In this document: in pieces, positions 32,901 through 43,869 of the stretch
Layout: each line of letters begins with the position of its first letter
Numbering within the stretch: position 1 is the first letter of the stretch
Source of the DNA: Larix kaempferi
Lineage: Eukaryota > Streptophyta > Pinopsida > Pinales > Pinaceae
Assembly (NCBI GenBank): GCA_027924585.1
Contig: BSBM01000036.1
Location: forward strand, 6,131,001-6,195,000
Reading direction: 5' to 3'
Length of the DNA: 64,000 nucleotides
Notes under the pieces: generated by a model
Seen by the model: only the letters and a program-made list of their open reading frames with translations
Databases searched by the model: none
What the model was told of the DNA's origin: nothing
Position numbers and translations under genes: made by a program

Positions 32901-34034
32901 ACAAGGAAACCCACCAATAAGGCTAATGTGCTCCAAGGTACGAGCACAACCTATGAATGTGAAATAAGTTCAAGAGTCGAACATTGAAAAAGTTCACCCA
33001 GTTAAGACACAATGATGACAAGTCCTATCGGGTACAAGATGGCTACCAATGAGGCTAATGGCCATCAAGGCACTCTAGCTCTTGGATTACTTCATAGATG
33101 ATGTGTTGGAGTTGATGGGGAATTACCTACTGAGAGGTTTGTAATGATGAAAACCTTTCTCTCAGCATGAAGCAAAAACATACTTAGTACAATGATGTGG
33201 TGCCATGCCTCTAATGTTGGATGAGGATTTGACTCAGGAAACACGACTCAAATGAAGAGAATGGAGAGACAAAACAATAAGATAACTCAAGACTCTTCCT
33301 ATTATCTATTCAACTTTACCCATCCTAATAGACTTTATATTTCACAAATCAAGGGAAACTGTCCTCATCCAGGCTTGACCTAGGCATAAGTACAAAGCAG
33401 TACTGAAAGTAGAGAATTTGTTTGATTTAAAACCAATAATGGACAACCATATTATTATTGCAATTTGACCCAAAAACAAATAGACCAACCCCATTCGGGG
33501 CACTTATTAAGCAAGGAAAACAAGGCTGAATGTCGATATAAACATAGGAAATCAACGACTAAGATCTGGGAGTGAAATAACAACTGCAATAAGGGAAAAA
33601 CCAAAAAACCAAGACTTCAAATTGTTGTCCAAATGAAAAAAGATCAGTGGACTAAATATGGAAATAACATAATAAAAAATCAACCAAAAAACCACTACCC
33701 AAAACCCACAAATTTGTTTGAAATTCATCATCTTCTTTTTTTTCCTCTTTTTATTTTTTCCTTTTTCTCTCTTTTTTATGGGTGTTTGTCACAAGTGACA
33801 TGATCAATCAAAATCATCGAATGACCAATGTAACCATGCATTTAGGTGATCAATGTTGCAAAAAAAGTCAACATTGTCAACCCTCCAGTGCAACCAATCA
33901 TAGTGCATAGTCCAGAGGCCATCGGAAGAAGTATCGATCATGGACTCATGCGATGTAATAGATTACCCAAGTTCATCTATAACAACGTACGTGCCCATCT
34001 CAGGTTCATATACCTTTGGGTACAAAGGCTCATT
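29956..34034. other. Degenerate AT-rich stretch without recognised genes
   Basis: I found no long conserved frame. Weak direct similarity links about 31810-31990 with 32025-32220 (both have GTGTCA-A/G-GA-GA then TTGTAGG or TTGCAGG). A poly-pyrimidine run lies at 33731-33779. Some of the right part may be decayed interior of element W, whose coding sequence becomes visible at 34035. Some may be old LTR sequence. Confidence 0.5.
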
Positions 34035-34838
34035 TCAAAGTAATAAACCATTAACAAGCAAAGAAATGTAAAAGACAAGGGGTTCATCAGACTTACTCAC
34101 ACCAAGAGGTTTGTTGGACCTATTCATACCAAGATATATTTGGGGGGACTCTTTTGATGCACCCATGGAGTCACCCAAACCAAGGAATTTGTTGATGATT
34201 TGCTTATGCTTAGGAAAATGGATCAACTCTAACAATGGTATTGAAATATTGACTTTGGATAACTCACTTACTAGAGAGAACGGATAAATGTGCACCAACA
34301 AAGAATCTTATCTCCATGGGTTAGCCAGTAGTTGAGAATCCTTTTGCATGGAAGGTTGTGTGACATGCAGATTGTTTGTAGCATTACTCTTTCTAGCATA
34401 AGTTTTTGTAACTTCGACCACCGTAGCTACAGTGTTAGATTTTTCTTTGTCTATCAAAGATGATGTCACTTGGAATCCATGGGCAGCCATAGTAGTTAGC
34501 CCATAGTTCTCCTACATGCATTAAATTTCCCATTATTCAAAGGAAAGACTTTGGTTTGGATACCATCCTGTTGGCTTGGCAGGTGGAATACATGTGGGTT
34601 GATATCTTCTTCAGCAAATGATAGCATGTTCAAATAGTACTCTGAGTGTTTAGGAAACTCCTCCCACTACTCAGGGGCGTATAAGTAGGTTGTTTATACA
34701 AAGACCTTGCAACCTTCTTTGGTGTGGGGTAACTTGCATGATCTACAATAATGAATGGATGATGCATGTGTGACAAACTTGTTCCCCGTTAGAGTTATTG
34801 GAGGCTAGGAGCCTTATGCTTCCTTTTCGGGCAGAAAG
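34035..34838 (-). pseudogene. gag/protease-region fragment of gypsy element W (distal part)
   Basis: The minus-strand frame continues that of 52836-53709 across the CopA insertion. It contains a zinc-knuckle-like YCRSCKLPHTKEGC near 34708-34747, a linker (IDKEKSNTVATVVEVTK), and a stretch resembling the region before the protease of plant gypsy elements (VFYISLLVNGLLL) near 34040-34075. I cannot see the protease active site itself. Stops are mostly TAA. The element is old. Confidence 0.6.
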
Positions 34839-35327
34839 TGTTGGTTGTGGAGCCTAATTATCTTCATGATTAAGAGATCTCCTTGTTCAATTGTGTTTGT
34901 ACCCTAGTTTTATATGCTCTGCAGGTGGACTGTACACTCGTCCCAGCGGGGGGTGTGGGGGGGGCTTGGCCAATGGGTTGTTTTTGGTCCAACGGTTTAC
35001 GGGCCCACGGTATTGGCTAACCCATGGTATTTTCCCATTGTAATCCCTCTTTAAAAGGAAGGCATTGTAATACGATTGTGTATTGTATTGTAGTATTGTG
35101 AAAAAATATATCTGGAATTATGTGAGGGAGTGAAGAGGAAATTGTAGCGGATGGGTGGCGGGTTGTATCCCTTCATTTGTTATACGGTATAATAAAAGGA
35201 CTAACAATTTCTGGACATAGCCCATATTGGGTGAACCACGTATGTTGGTGTCTCTCTTGTATTGTGTTTGTGTTTTATTTCTGCATCTTATTTTATGCTA
35301 TTATTCTGCGATCCTATTTTTCTAATA
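34839..35327 (+). repeat. 5' LTR of CopA
   Basis: It starts TGTTGGTTGTGG and aligns with 52336-52830. It includes a long G-rich run near 34957-34980. The end reads TCTAATA rather than a clean CA, by mutation. Confidence 0.88.
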
Positions 35328-35329
35328 AT

Positions 35330-35342
35330 TGGTATCAAAGCC
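35330..35342 (+). other. Primer-binding site of CopA
   Basis: TGGTATCAAAGCC lies just after the 5' LTR and is an initiator-Met-type site. Confidence 0.85.
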
Positions 35343-35402
35343 AAAGGCCTATTTGGTGCATAAACTTGGGGGGGAAAAGGGTTCTTGGTTCGAGTGGGAG
35401 CA

Positions 35403-35551
35403 ATGGTGGAAGAAGGAAATTTTAGGGTTAAGAAATTTAATGGCCAAAACTACCAGTTATGGAAGATGCAGATGAAGGACTATCTATATCAGAAGAATCT
35501 ATTCCAACCGTTGGGTGGAAAAGGAAGTAAGTCTGTGGCTATGAAGGAGGA
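35403..35551 (+). pseudogene. N-terminal gag of CopA, cut by solo LTR S1
   Basis: It begins MVEEGNFRVKKFNGQNY, typical of copia Gag starts (FNGxNYxLWKxxM). After about 50 codons it meets TGATCC, the LTR start of S1. The rest of gag resumes at 48745. Confidence 0.8.
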
Positions 35552-36379
35552 TGATCCGGATTTATGTGAGAACGAAATGAAAAAGCATATATATATTCAC
35601 CTACACGGATATATGGCAAGAAAAACAATGATACAGTAAACACATATTCTATTAAATAACGGAAATAGAACAGACTATAAAATAAAACAGCTAACTTTAG
35701 CTTTGCAATCGCTCTGCAACCGGTCTGTGCTTGATCCAATTTTTTTTCGAGATAGACACTCCCTCGTGAATCTTTCATGAATTCAGCAACAAATTTTGTC
35801 AAAGGTTTGTGGATTTGTGGTTTCCCTTGAAAATATTGGACAGTTTGAAGCAACGGCAAGAAAATGTGAGGAGGCAAGAGCTCCCCCGAGCTGCGTCTGA
35901 AGAGCTCGTTTGATCTTGATCACCCCCATGGCCCCAGGAGGGGGTCCCGAGGCCCTCCCTCCTCCATCTTCTGAGATCTTGGCATTCAGAAAACTGATAG
36001 CGGCCGGTAGTAAACGTCCAGTGTCGGATTCATAGCAGAAGTTTGTCAAGAAGTTAAATAGTATACCTACGGTTTCCCTCCCTGAAGAGGAATCCTGCCG
36101 GTCTGCCATGAACTTAGCTGAAAGAGGGATTATCAAACGGTTTAGAGGCCTATGTCCCTCCCCCAAAGCTATTGAAGCATGGGTGCAAAGGAACTGGAGT
36201 GCATTAATCACGGAGGGCATTCGAAGTCACCTGGTAGGTAAAGGATTCTTTATCTTCGTTTTTGATATGGTTGAAGATAGAAATATTATATTCAGGAATG
36301 GTTCGTATTTTATGGGTCCTCAAGCTCTGTATTTAAATAAATGGACTCTTGATTTTGACCCATCTCAAGATGTGCCTTT

Positions 36380-37027
36380 TGTTAAATTTTCAGAATTTAC
36401 TTCAATCTGATCTAGGATCTTAACTGAGAGAACAACATGTACAACAAATCTACAGCATATCAATCATGGACACAACAATGCAAGCACACAAGAGACACAG
36501 AGTTTACTTGGGGAAAACCGCATAAAGGTGAAAAACCCCAATAACTTCCTCGGAGATAGATAGAGCAATGATACAACCAGAATACAAGAGATAGTCTTCT
36601 CTTAGTAGCAGAGCCTCCTCCTCCACAAGTGCGCCACTCTCCCAAGTGTGAGTGAGAGAATAGAATGTGTAAAATGAGAGAGACACACTCTTTATTTATA
36701 CACTAACTTGACTTGACCTTTACTCAACTAGGTCGGCCTCAACTTAACCACTTAACATAATGCTGACTGGGCTGACCCCCACTAGGGTGGTCTAATAACC
36801 CTTTGACCCACATGGCCGACCCCCAATAGGGTGGTCTAATAACCCTTTGACCCACAGGACTTATATAGGGCCGACCCCAACAAGGTGGTCTAATAACCCA
36901 TAAAGTATAAGTTACGACACTTACAATATAAATGACGACACTTCCGTATAGAGGAATAATAACATCTCTATAGGAATACAATATACATATATGTGAAATA
37001 CATTCCGAAGTTACATATACATCAACA
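36380..37027 (-). repeat. 3' LTR of CopB
   Basis: It starts TGTTAAATTTTC and ends CATCAACA. It contains three tandem copies of a roughly 52-60-bp unit (about 36773-36900) built on GGTGGTCTAATAACCC with GACCCC and TTTGACCCACA. Confidence 0.9.
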
Positions 37028-37040
37028 CTCCCTCTTAACT
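37028..37040 (-). other. Polypurine tract of CopB
   Basis: CTCCCTCTTAACT on the plus strand is a purine-rich tract on the minus strand directly adjoining the LTR. Confidence 0.65.
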
Positions 37041-37359
37041 AGGAAGGTATTTATCGACACGGGTCTTCTAGCACAAGTCATCTTCTCTGGATCATCGTCA
37101 ATGCTGCCGCTATCTCAATCAATCTCTGAATCTACTCGTCATAGGAAGTTCTACAGAGCCAGTCCTTTTTCATACTGGATGTAGGCCCACCACCTGCAGG
37201 TCTTCGTCATCACTGTCCATACTGTGGAAATCTCAGAACTTATTACGTGCGTCACAAAACCTTAAAAGAGTCTCTTGACTAGCAAGAACCCTAAAGAGCA
37301 TCTGAGGCCTTTTTCATCCTGTCCAGATCTCCAGGACTTATTACATGTGACCCCACCAC

Positions 37360-37860
37360 AAAACCTTGAAAGAGAATCTCAGGACTGATTACGAGCACAA
37401 GGCTCAACCTATCGGATCTCCCAAGGCACAAATTACATGTGGTCACCACAAAACCTCGAAAGAGCATCCCAGGATTGATTACGAGCACAAGGCTCAACCT
37501 ATCGGATCTCCCAGGGCACAAATTACATGTGGTCATGGCAAAACCTTGAAAGAGCATCCCAGGACTGATTACGAGCACACGGTTCAACCTATTGGATCTC
37601 CCAGGGCACAAATTACATGCCATAGGACAAAACCTCGAAAGAGCATCTGCCAGATATCCCAGGGCACAAATTACATGCCATAGGCAAAACCTCGAAAGAC
37701 TATCTGCAGATCTCCCAGGGCACAAATTATATTTCCTCCCAAGCAAAACCTCGAAACAACATTTTCCAGATATCCCAAGGTACAAATTACATGCCATAGG
37801 CAAAACCTCGAAAGACTATCTGCAAATCTTTCAGGGCACAAATTACATGCTTATCTACAC
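37360..37860. repeat. Seven-unit tandem repeat in the CopB 3' region
   Basis: 'AAAACCTTGAAAGA' or 'AAAACCTCGAAAGA' recurs at about 37360, 37450, 37540, 37629, 37686, 37744 and 37802. The first spacings are about 90 bp and the later ones about 58 bp, so the later units have lost an internal third. Each unit contains 'GGGCACAAATTACATG'. Long frames are open on both strands across it, which is a consequence of the repetition rather than evidence of a gene. Confidence 0.85.
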
Positions 37861-37869
37861 AACCTGTTC

Positions 37870-38450
37870 CACGGCCACAGAGTATCAACCTGATACTCAG
37901 CATACATCATCCTGATGTACACATGATCGTCCTGATCATCATCACTGCAACATCCTGCTGCATGTCATCTGGAGCAACATCCTGAAGCTCATCATCCATG
38001 ATCATCTTGATCATATAATGCATCTACCTGATGCATACCAAGTATCTACCTGATACATATCATCATACATGATCCACCTAATCATACAATGTATCCACCT
38101 CATACAAATACAAAAACATGATCCACCTGATCATACCTGATACATATCAACATACATGATCTACCTGATCATACATAGTATCCACCTGATACATATACAG
38201 ATACATGGTCCAAGCATCCAACATGATGCATATACAAAACATATACAAATGATCCTACTGATCATATCCAGCGTCCAACATGATGCATACATACATGTAC
38301 ATATAAATGATCCAACTGGTCATATCCAGCATCCAACATGAAGCGTATATACATATAAATGATCCAACTAATCATATCCAGCATCCTCCTGATGCATATA
38401 CAGAGCAGTAACTGGAGCATCGTCCTGATGCTCATCATCCAACGCTTACA
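37870..38450. repeat. Degenerate short tandem repeats (CATCCACCTGATACAT-like)
   Basis: Variants of 'CCACCTGATACATATACA' and 'GATCATACATGATCC' recur at roughly 25-40-bp intervals. No coding function is visible. It lies in the non-coding 3' part of CopB. Confidence 0.7.
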
Positions 38451-38559
38451 TCCACAGCCATGTGAAGGATCCTCCTTCCAACATATTTGGAATGGCTTCT
38501 GCAAATGTGTCCATCACTTCTTCCTCGAAGTGTCATCAATCTGAAGAACACCAAGCCTC

Positions 38560-39177
38560 TCCCTGAAGTACTTGAACTTCACCCTGGCTAGTGGCTTCGT
38601 CAGCACATCTGCAATCTGCTCGTCCGTCGTAATGTACAGGAGCTTCACAGCTCCTCTCTACTTCGACTGTACTCAGTGCTACGCAGGACTACTTCCTGCT
38701 AAACCAAGAGATCACACTTGATCCCATACTGAGGCAGCACCTAAAAGTGCTCTTCCTATCTGCAGCATTGCCTGCCCAATCTGAATCAACATAAACCTGC
38801 AGGTTAAACTTTTGATTCGCATCATATTTGAGCCCATAATCAACTGTACCCTTCAGGTACCTCAGAATATGCTTTACAGCAACCAGGTGAACACTCCTCG
38901 GATCTGTCAGGAACTGGCTCAATGTGTTCACCGCAAAGCAAATATCTGGTCTCATGTTCGTCAGGTACATCAAGGACACAATCATTTGACGATACGTAGT
39001 GACATCGACCGGTTCAGATGAAGCATCACACAGAAGCTTCAGGTTCGATGCCATAGCCTCGCAGTCCATCATCCCGAACCTCTTCAGGATCTCTACTGCA
39101 TACTTCCCTTGTCCAAGGAAGATTCCATCTGCACTATGCCACACCTCTATACCTAGAAAGTGGTGCATCATACCCAA
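38560..39177 (-). pseudogene. RT C-terminus and RNase H fragment of CopB
   Basis: A frame open for 162 codons on the minus strand starts MMHHFLGIEVW. It contains the copia landmarks MVSLMYLTNMRPDICFAVN, LRYLKGTVDYGL and the RNase H VDSDWAGN. The frame then breaks (about 38690), with recognisable but shifted sequence to about 38560. The RT active site, integrase and gag are missing, so CopB is non-autonomous. Its relatively good LTRs show it was mobilised by a related element's proteins. Confidence 0.85.
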
Positions 39178-39479
39178 GTTCTACACATATATGACTCCCT
39201 GACATGTATCTCAAAACCAAGTGGCTACTCCACATACACTTCTTCTTCAAATACACCATTCAAGAAAGCTGTCTTGAAATCCATCTGGTGTATCTTATAT
39301 TTTATCACTTTTATATTTCTCTATGCTGCCATCTGCAGCATGCTTGATCTTGATAGATCCATATGGAAGTCATAACAAACTTCCCTTCAGGTCTTGGGAC
39401 TACATCCCAAACATCATTCTTCATGATCGACGGATCATGGCATTCTTCCCATATCCTGGGAACTTCAATATCTTCAATT

Positions 39480-42354
39480 GATAATTTTGTTGTTGAACAA
39501 ATGTTGTAGTTCTTCTTTTGTAGGTGATGGCATACGATCTTTCCTACACAACAAGTTAAATTGCATGATTAGAAAACATCTCATAGTTTTCAGAACAAAT
39601 TCTTACACATAAAGAAATATGTCATACAGTCATGCAATTATCTTAGCCAATGCTTCAATACAACATTTATCCATATCCCATAACTTTCTAGATGCCTTCC
39701 AATCTCTACCAGAACATTGTTAAGAGTGTGCACAGCTCCCAACATGTCAGCAAAGAGGTTTCATTCTAAATAAGTAGCAATGGAATGTTGTACAGTGCCA
39801 TAGGCCACTTACCCATGCATATTAGTAGTATATTGTTCATCAATGCAACTATTCTAATATGCATAATACACAACCTAATTCTAGGAACATCAGTATATAC
39901 ATTATTGAACAGTATTATTTAAACAATAAAATATGCAAGTAATGACAATTCAAATACTTATCTTTGTTTGTTTGTTGGGTTGACTCCCTCTCAGTCTTTG
40001 CTTCTTTTCTGCAACCTCATTCTTATGTGGATTGTGAGAAGTGGTCAACTCCCTCTGAATATTTGCATCATTGCATAAACTACTAAAGTGTGCTCCTTTG
40101 CTTTCTTGCAGGAACAACTGGAGTGTGCTCCCTCTTGATCTTTGCTTCCCGAACTACCTGTCCTTGAACTTACATCCATCCTTAATCAGTATGCATGCTT
40201 ATTAGTATCATCATTGTGTTATCCTTGAGGTCTCATACATATTCACACATTTATTAGTATAGTCTTAATACTATCAAAACACAATAATCTTAAACATGTA
40301 TATTCATGATCATTCACAGATAATAAACATTAGTATTCAAGGTTTCAAGGAAGTCTTCTTTTACTCATACATATTCTTATTTGATCATAGGACTCTTCTG
40401 GTTAGTTGAATCATCAATCAAGATAAGAGATATAATATGCATAAAACCCGTGATTATTCAAACCTATACCTTCATGATTCTTCTGGTTAGTCATATCATC
40501 AATTATGGTAAGAAACATAATATGCATACAACCATGATTATTCAAACCTATGACTTCATGAATAATCATTATCAACAACACAACAGTACAAGATCCTAAC
40601 ACAAGGTAGGATTCTAGCTTGATATAGGAAAAACATACCTGGATTAGCATGCTAGCTAGTTATGTCTAACATACCCGCATAATTTCCACTAGTTCTCTTC
40701 AGTGACTTGTGCTAGTAACCTACATGTCTCATAAGTTAACCATTGTAGAACCAAGTTATACATACCTCGTAAGTAGATATTCTATGTGATCCATGACAAT
40801 GGATGAATCTTTGTCTTCATGTCACCATGATCATATGTTCTTGAAGTAGAACATGATTTGTCTTTCTTGGTGTACCTTTTATGTTAGCGAACAACATAAA
40901 CCTCATACAACATCACAATGCATTATTACATTCATAAATGTCAAAACCTTAATCAATGAACATCTTCTATTAAGGTAATACGACAAGTCTAGTAATTAAT
41001 CAAGATTGTATTGTAATGATATGAAGACAAACATATTATAAACTTAACCATGAATAGAATTCGAAACATGCCTGTAAGCCATACCTGTCAAGATTGCTTG
41101 TAATCTTCTTATGGAAGGCCTTCGCCTCATCTCCCTCTGAAACAGGAACTTCTTCACTTATGCAGGTGACCAATCCATCCTCTTCTAGGATTAACCCAAT
41201 CTACTTGATTTGCAGGAACTGGATCTGAAGCTGTAATAGGGTTTGTCAGAGAAACCCCCAAAATTCAAACTTTGAATTTCAAACTTACGAAAGGATAGAA
41301 ATATGCGCCTTGATGAGCTAATCAAGTTGGTATATTCAAAATTTGAAAACTGCAAAGTTTCACCCCTCGAAATTGCCTTTTAGATTTCCGGATTCACTAG
41401 GGAGGACCCTGAATTAGGGTTTGAGTTTCCCGGAGCTTCACCCAACCAAAATATTTGATTCAAAACTCTAAGCTTCAAATTTTCTGAGGAGCTTCCAGTC
41501 GTGGTCACAGATTTCCAAAATTCCATTTTTTACAGAAGCCCTAATTTTCCATCTTTCCGATCAAAGTCCCGAACTGGGGTTTGATCAAGCCCGGCCTTCT
41601 ACCCAACCAAAAAATCTGATCTTGGTCTCTAAATTTCAATTTTGATGAGTAGCATCCAGTCGTGGTCTCCGATTACAAAAATTCCAACTTTATCCGAAGC
41701 CCTAAATTATGAAATCCATGAATGAAGGTACTCAAAAATAATTCTATTTTGACAGAAATATGTACCTAATTGTCTCTGGTGTAACTCTGAACTTTTCGAT
41801 CCACAGGGTCTGCAAACATTTCCTGAGATATCCCGACCTGTTATCTTTCCATCTCGATAGCTCCGACCTCAATTGGATTCTCTGAGAGAGAGTTATGCCA
41901 AGTCTCGCAGCGTGACCTGTTTATGGGATAATACAGGAGAGCGAACTTGTACAGCGTGCCACGTGTTGCTGGTTCAACTTCGGCCTCTGAAAATTTTTTC
42001 TGAGATAGTAGAGTCTGTGTACTACCTGTCACTTTTTACGCAATTTCATTTGGAGCTTCCTAGCCCAAGTTATGACCTTTTTCCCATGGTCACCTGATTT
42101 TGACTCAGATCTGGAAGAGGCAAAAACCCTATATTGTACAAATCATAAATCACAAAGTACAACGAATTAGAGGTTTTCCTTTGGACACAAGGTACATGGC
42201 GATCTGATATTCGACTTGTAAAATTTTCAGACCCGAAAACTTTGCCAAAACGGATTTATAGCGAAAGTTCTACGATGATTGGTTTTTGCTATATCAAGCC
42301 CTAGCATCGTAAGTGCAACAAGTGTCATACATGCCATATCATGCCTTCTTTCAG
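39480..42354 (-). other. Non-coding interior of CopB
   Basis: About 2.9 kb of AT-rich sequence shows no recognised gag or pol. It includes a tandem duplication of about 86 bp (40392-40477, 40478-40562; TCTTCTGGTTAGT-type units with ATAATATGCATA). Near the PBS are G/C-richer leader-like segments (41250-42300). Confidence 0.55.
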
Positions 42355-42356
42355 GC

Positions 42357-42370
42357 TAGCTCTGATACCA
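42357..42370 (-). other. Primer-binding site of CopB
   Basis: The minus strand reads TGGTATCAGAGCTA, an initiator-Met type, directly adjoining the LTR at 42371. Confidence 0.9.
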
Positions 42371-43016
42371 TGTTAAATTTTCATAATTTACTTCAATCTG
42401 ATCTAGGATCTTAACTTAGAGAACAACATGTACAACAAATCTACAGCATATCAATCATGGACACAACAATGCAAGCACACAAGAGACACAGAGTTTACTT
42501 GGGGAAAACCATAAAGGTGAAAAACCCCAATAACTTCCTTAGAGATAGATAGAGCAATGATACAACCAGAATACAAGAGATAGTCTTCTCCTAGTAGCAG
42601 AGCCTCCTCCTCCACAAGTGCACCACTCTCCCAAGTGTGAGTGAGAGAATAGAATGTGTAAAATGAGAGAGACACACTCTCTATTTACATACTAACTTGA
42701 CTTGACCTTTACTCAACTAGGTCAGCCTCAACTTAACCACTTAACATAATGCTGACTGGGCCAACCCCCACTAGGGTGGTCTAATAACCCTTTGACCCAC
42801 ATGGACGACCCCCAATAAGGTGGTCTAATAACCCTTTGACCCACATGACTTATATAGGGTCGACCCCAACAAGGTGGTCTAATAACCCATAAAGTATAAG
42901 TTACGACACTCACAATATAAATGACGACACTTCCGTATAGAGGAATAATAACATCTCTATAGGAATACAATATACATATATGTGAAATACATTCCGAAGT
43001 TATATATACATCAACA
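42371..43016 (-). repeat. 5' LTR of CopB
   Basis: It pairs with 36380-37027, including the same triple repeat of GGTGGTCTAATAACCC units, and is followed by the CCTTT duplication. Confidence 0.9.
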
Positions 43017-43869
43017 CCTTTGGATGTCCCTGTATGGGTGCATCTCCCACACCTGCCTTTGCATTGCTGGAACCCAAAGTCTCTAGAAGCCATTGGCAAT
43101 ACCCTTAGAAACTACATTGATCAAGCAAAGAGAAAAGATCAGTATTCTTGTGCAAGAATTTGCGTCAAGGTAGACTTGGAAGTAGGGCTACCGGAAGCCA
43201 TAAAAATTACGATGGTTGACTGGTCACATATCCAAGAACTGGATTATGAACAGCTACCATTCAAATGCCGGCATTGTCATGGTTACGGCCATTTTGCAAG
43301 GTATTGCAAAAAGAAGGCTGAGGAAGATGAAGAGAAATTGAAAGGAGAACAGTGGACCCTGGTTTCGAAAGCAGCTCCATTAAAACAAACCAGTAGATCT
43401 AAAGGGAAAGGGGCGCCAATGGGAAACAAAATTTCCACTCCATAGTAGGTTCAGGGAGAAGGGATTTCAGCTCCTTTAACTTCAGATGCTTCTAAAAATC
43501 CCTTCGAAACTCTTAGCACTCCTGCTGCTGAATTATCAATGGAGGAGGTAGAGTAGCAGAAACAAATTCCAGCAGTGGCGAAAGACACGGTAGAAACAGA
43601 TCAGCCCGATTCTCCTTTAGAAACCTCTTCCTCCCCTTCCTATGCTGAAATGACAAGAAAGAAGCCTCCTGAACACTCTAGCTCCTCGGAGGATGAGATC
43701 TTTGGGAGGTCCATGAAGAGAGCAGGTAGGAAATATCATAAGCTAGAGAAGAAGAAGCGGAAAGGAAAAAAATGCAAGGAATCCAATCCACCATTGAAAT
43801 GTCCATTGGGAGAAGTACAAGAAATCGGCCTCCCAAGGGAGGCGCTGCCAATACTACCTTCGGTAAATA

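Larger units (their letters stand above)
36380..43016 (-). mobile_element. CopB: Ty1/copia element, pol mostly deleted
   Basis: The LTRs (36380-37027 and 42371-43016) differ at roughly 18 positions plus a 2-bp gap by my count, about 97% identical. The target duplication CCTTT (36375-36379, 43017-43021) is perfect. The PBS lies beside the right LTR and a PPT beside the left LTR, so the element is on the minus strand. Only the RT/RNase H end of pol is recognisable (38560-39177). The rest is non-coding, including long tandem repeats. It sits in ORF1 of L1-N and is the youngest member of the right-hand nest. Confidence 0.92.

Noticed and set aside
37291-37803. A 170-codon open frame on the minus strand and long frames on the plus strand over the same interval.
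   Set aside because: The interval is a tandem repeat. Frames stay open because the unit lacks stops, and the translations are repetitive without any domain.
37360-37860. Regularly spaced direct repeats resembling a CRISPR array.
   Set aside because: The spacers are themselves repeated, unit length changes from 90 to 58 bp, there are no cas genes and the context is a plant retroelement.
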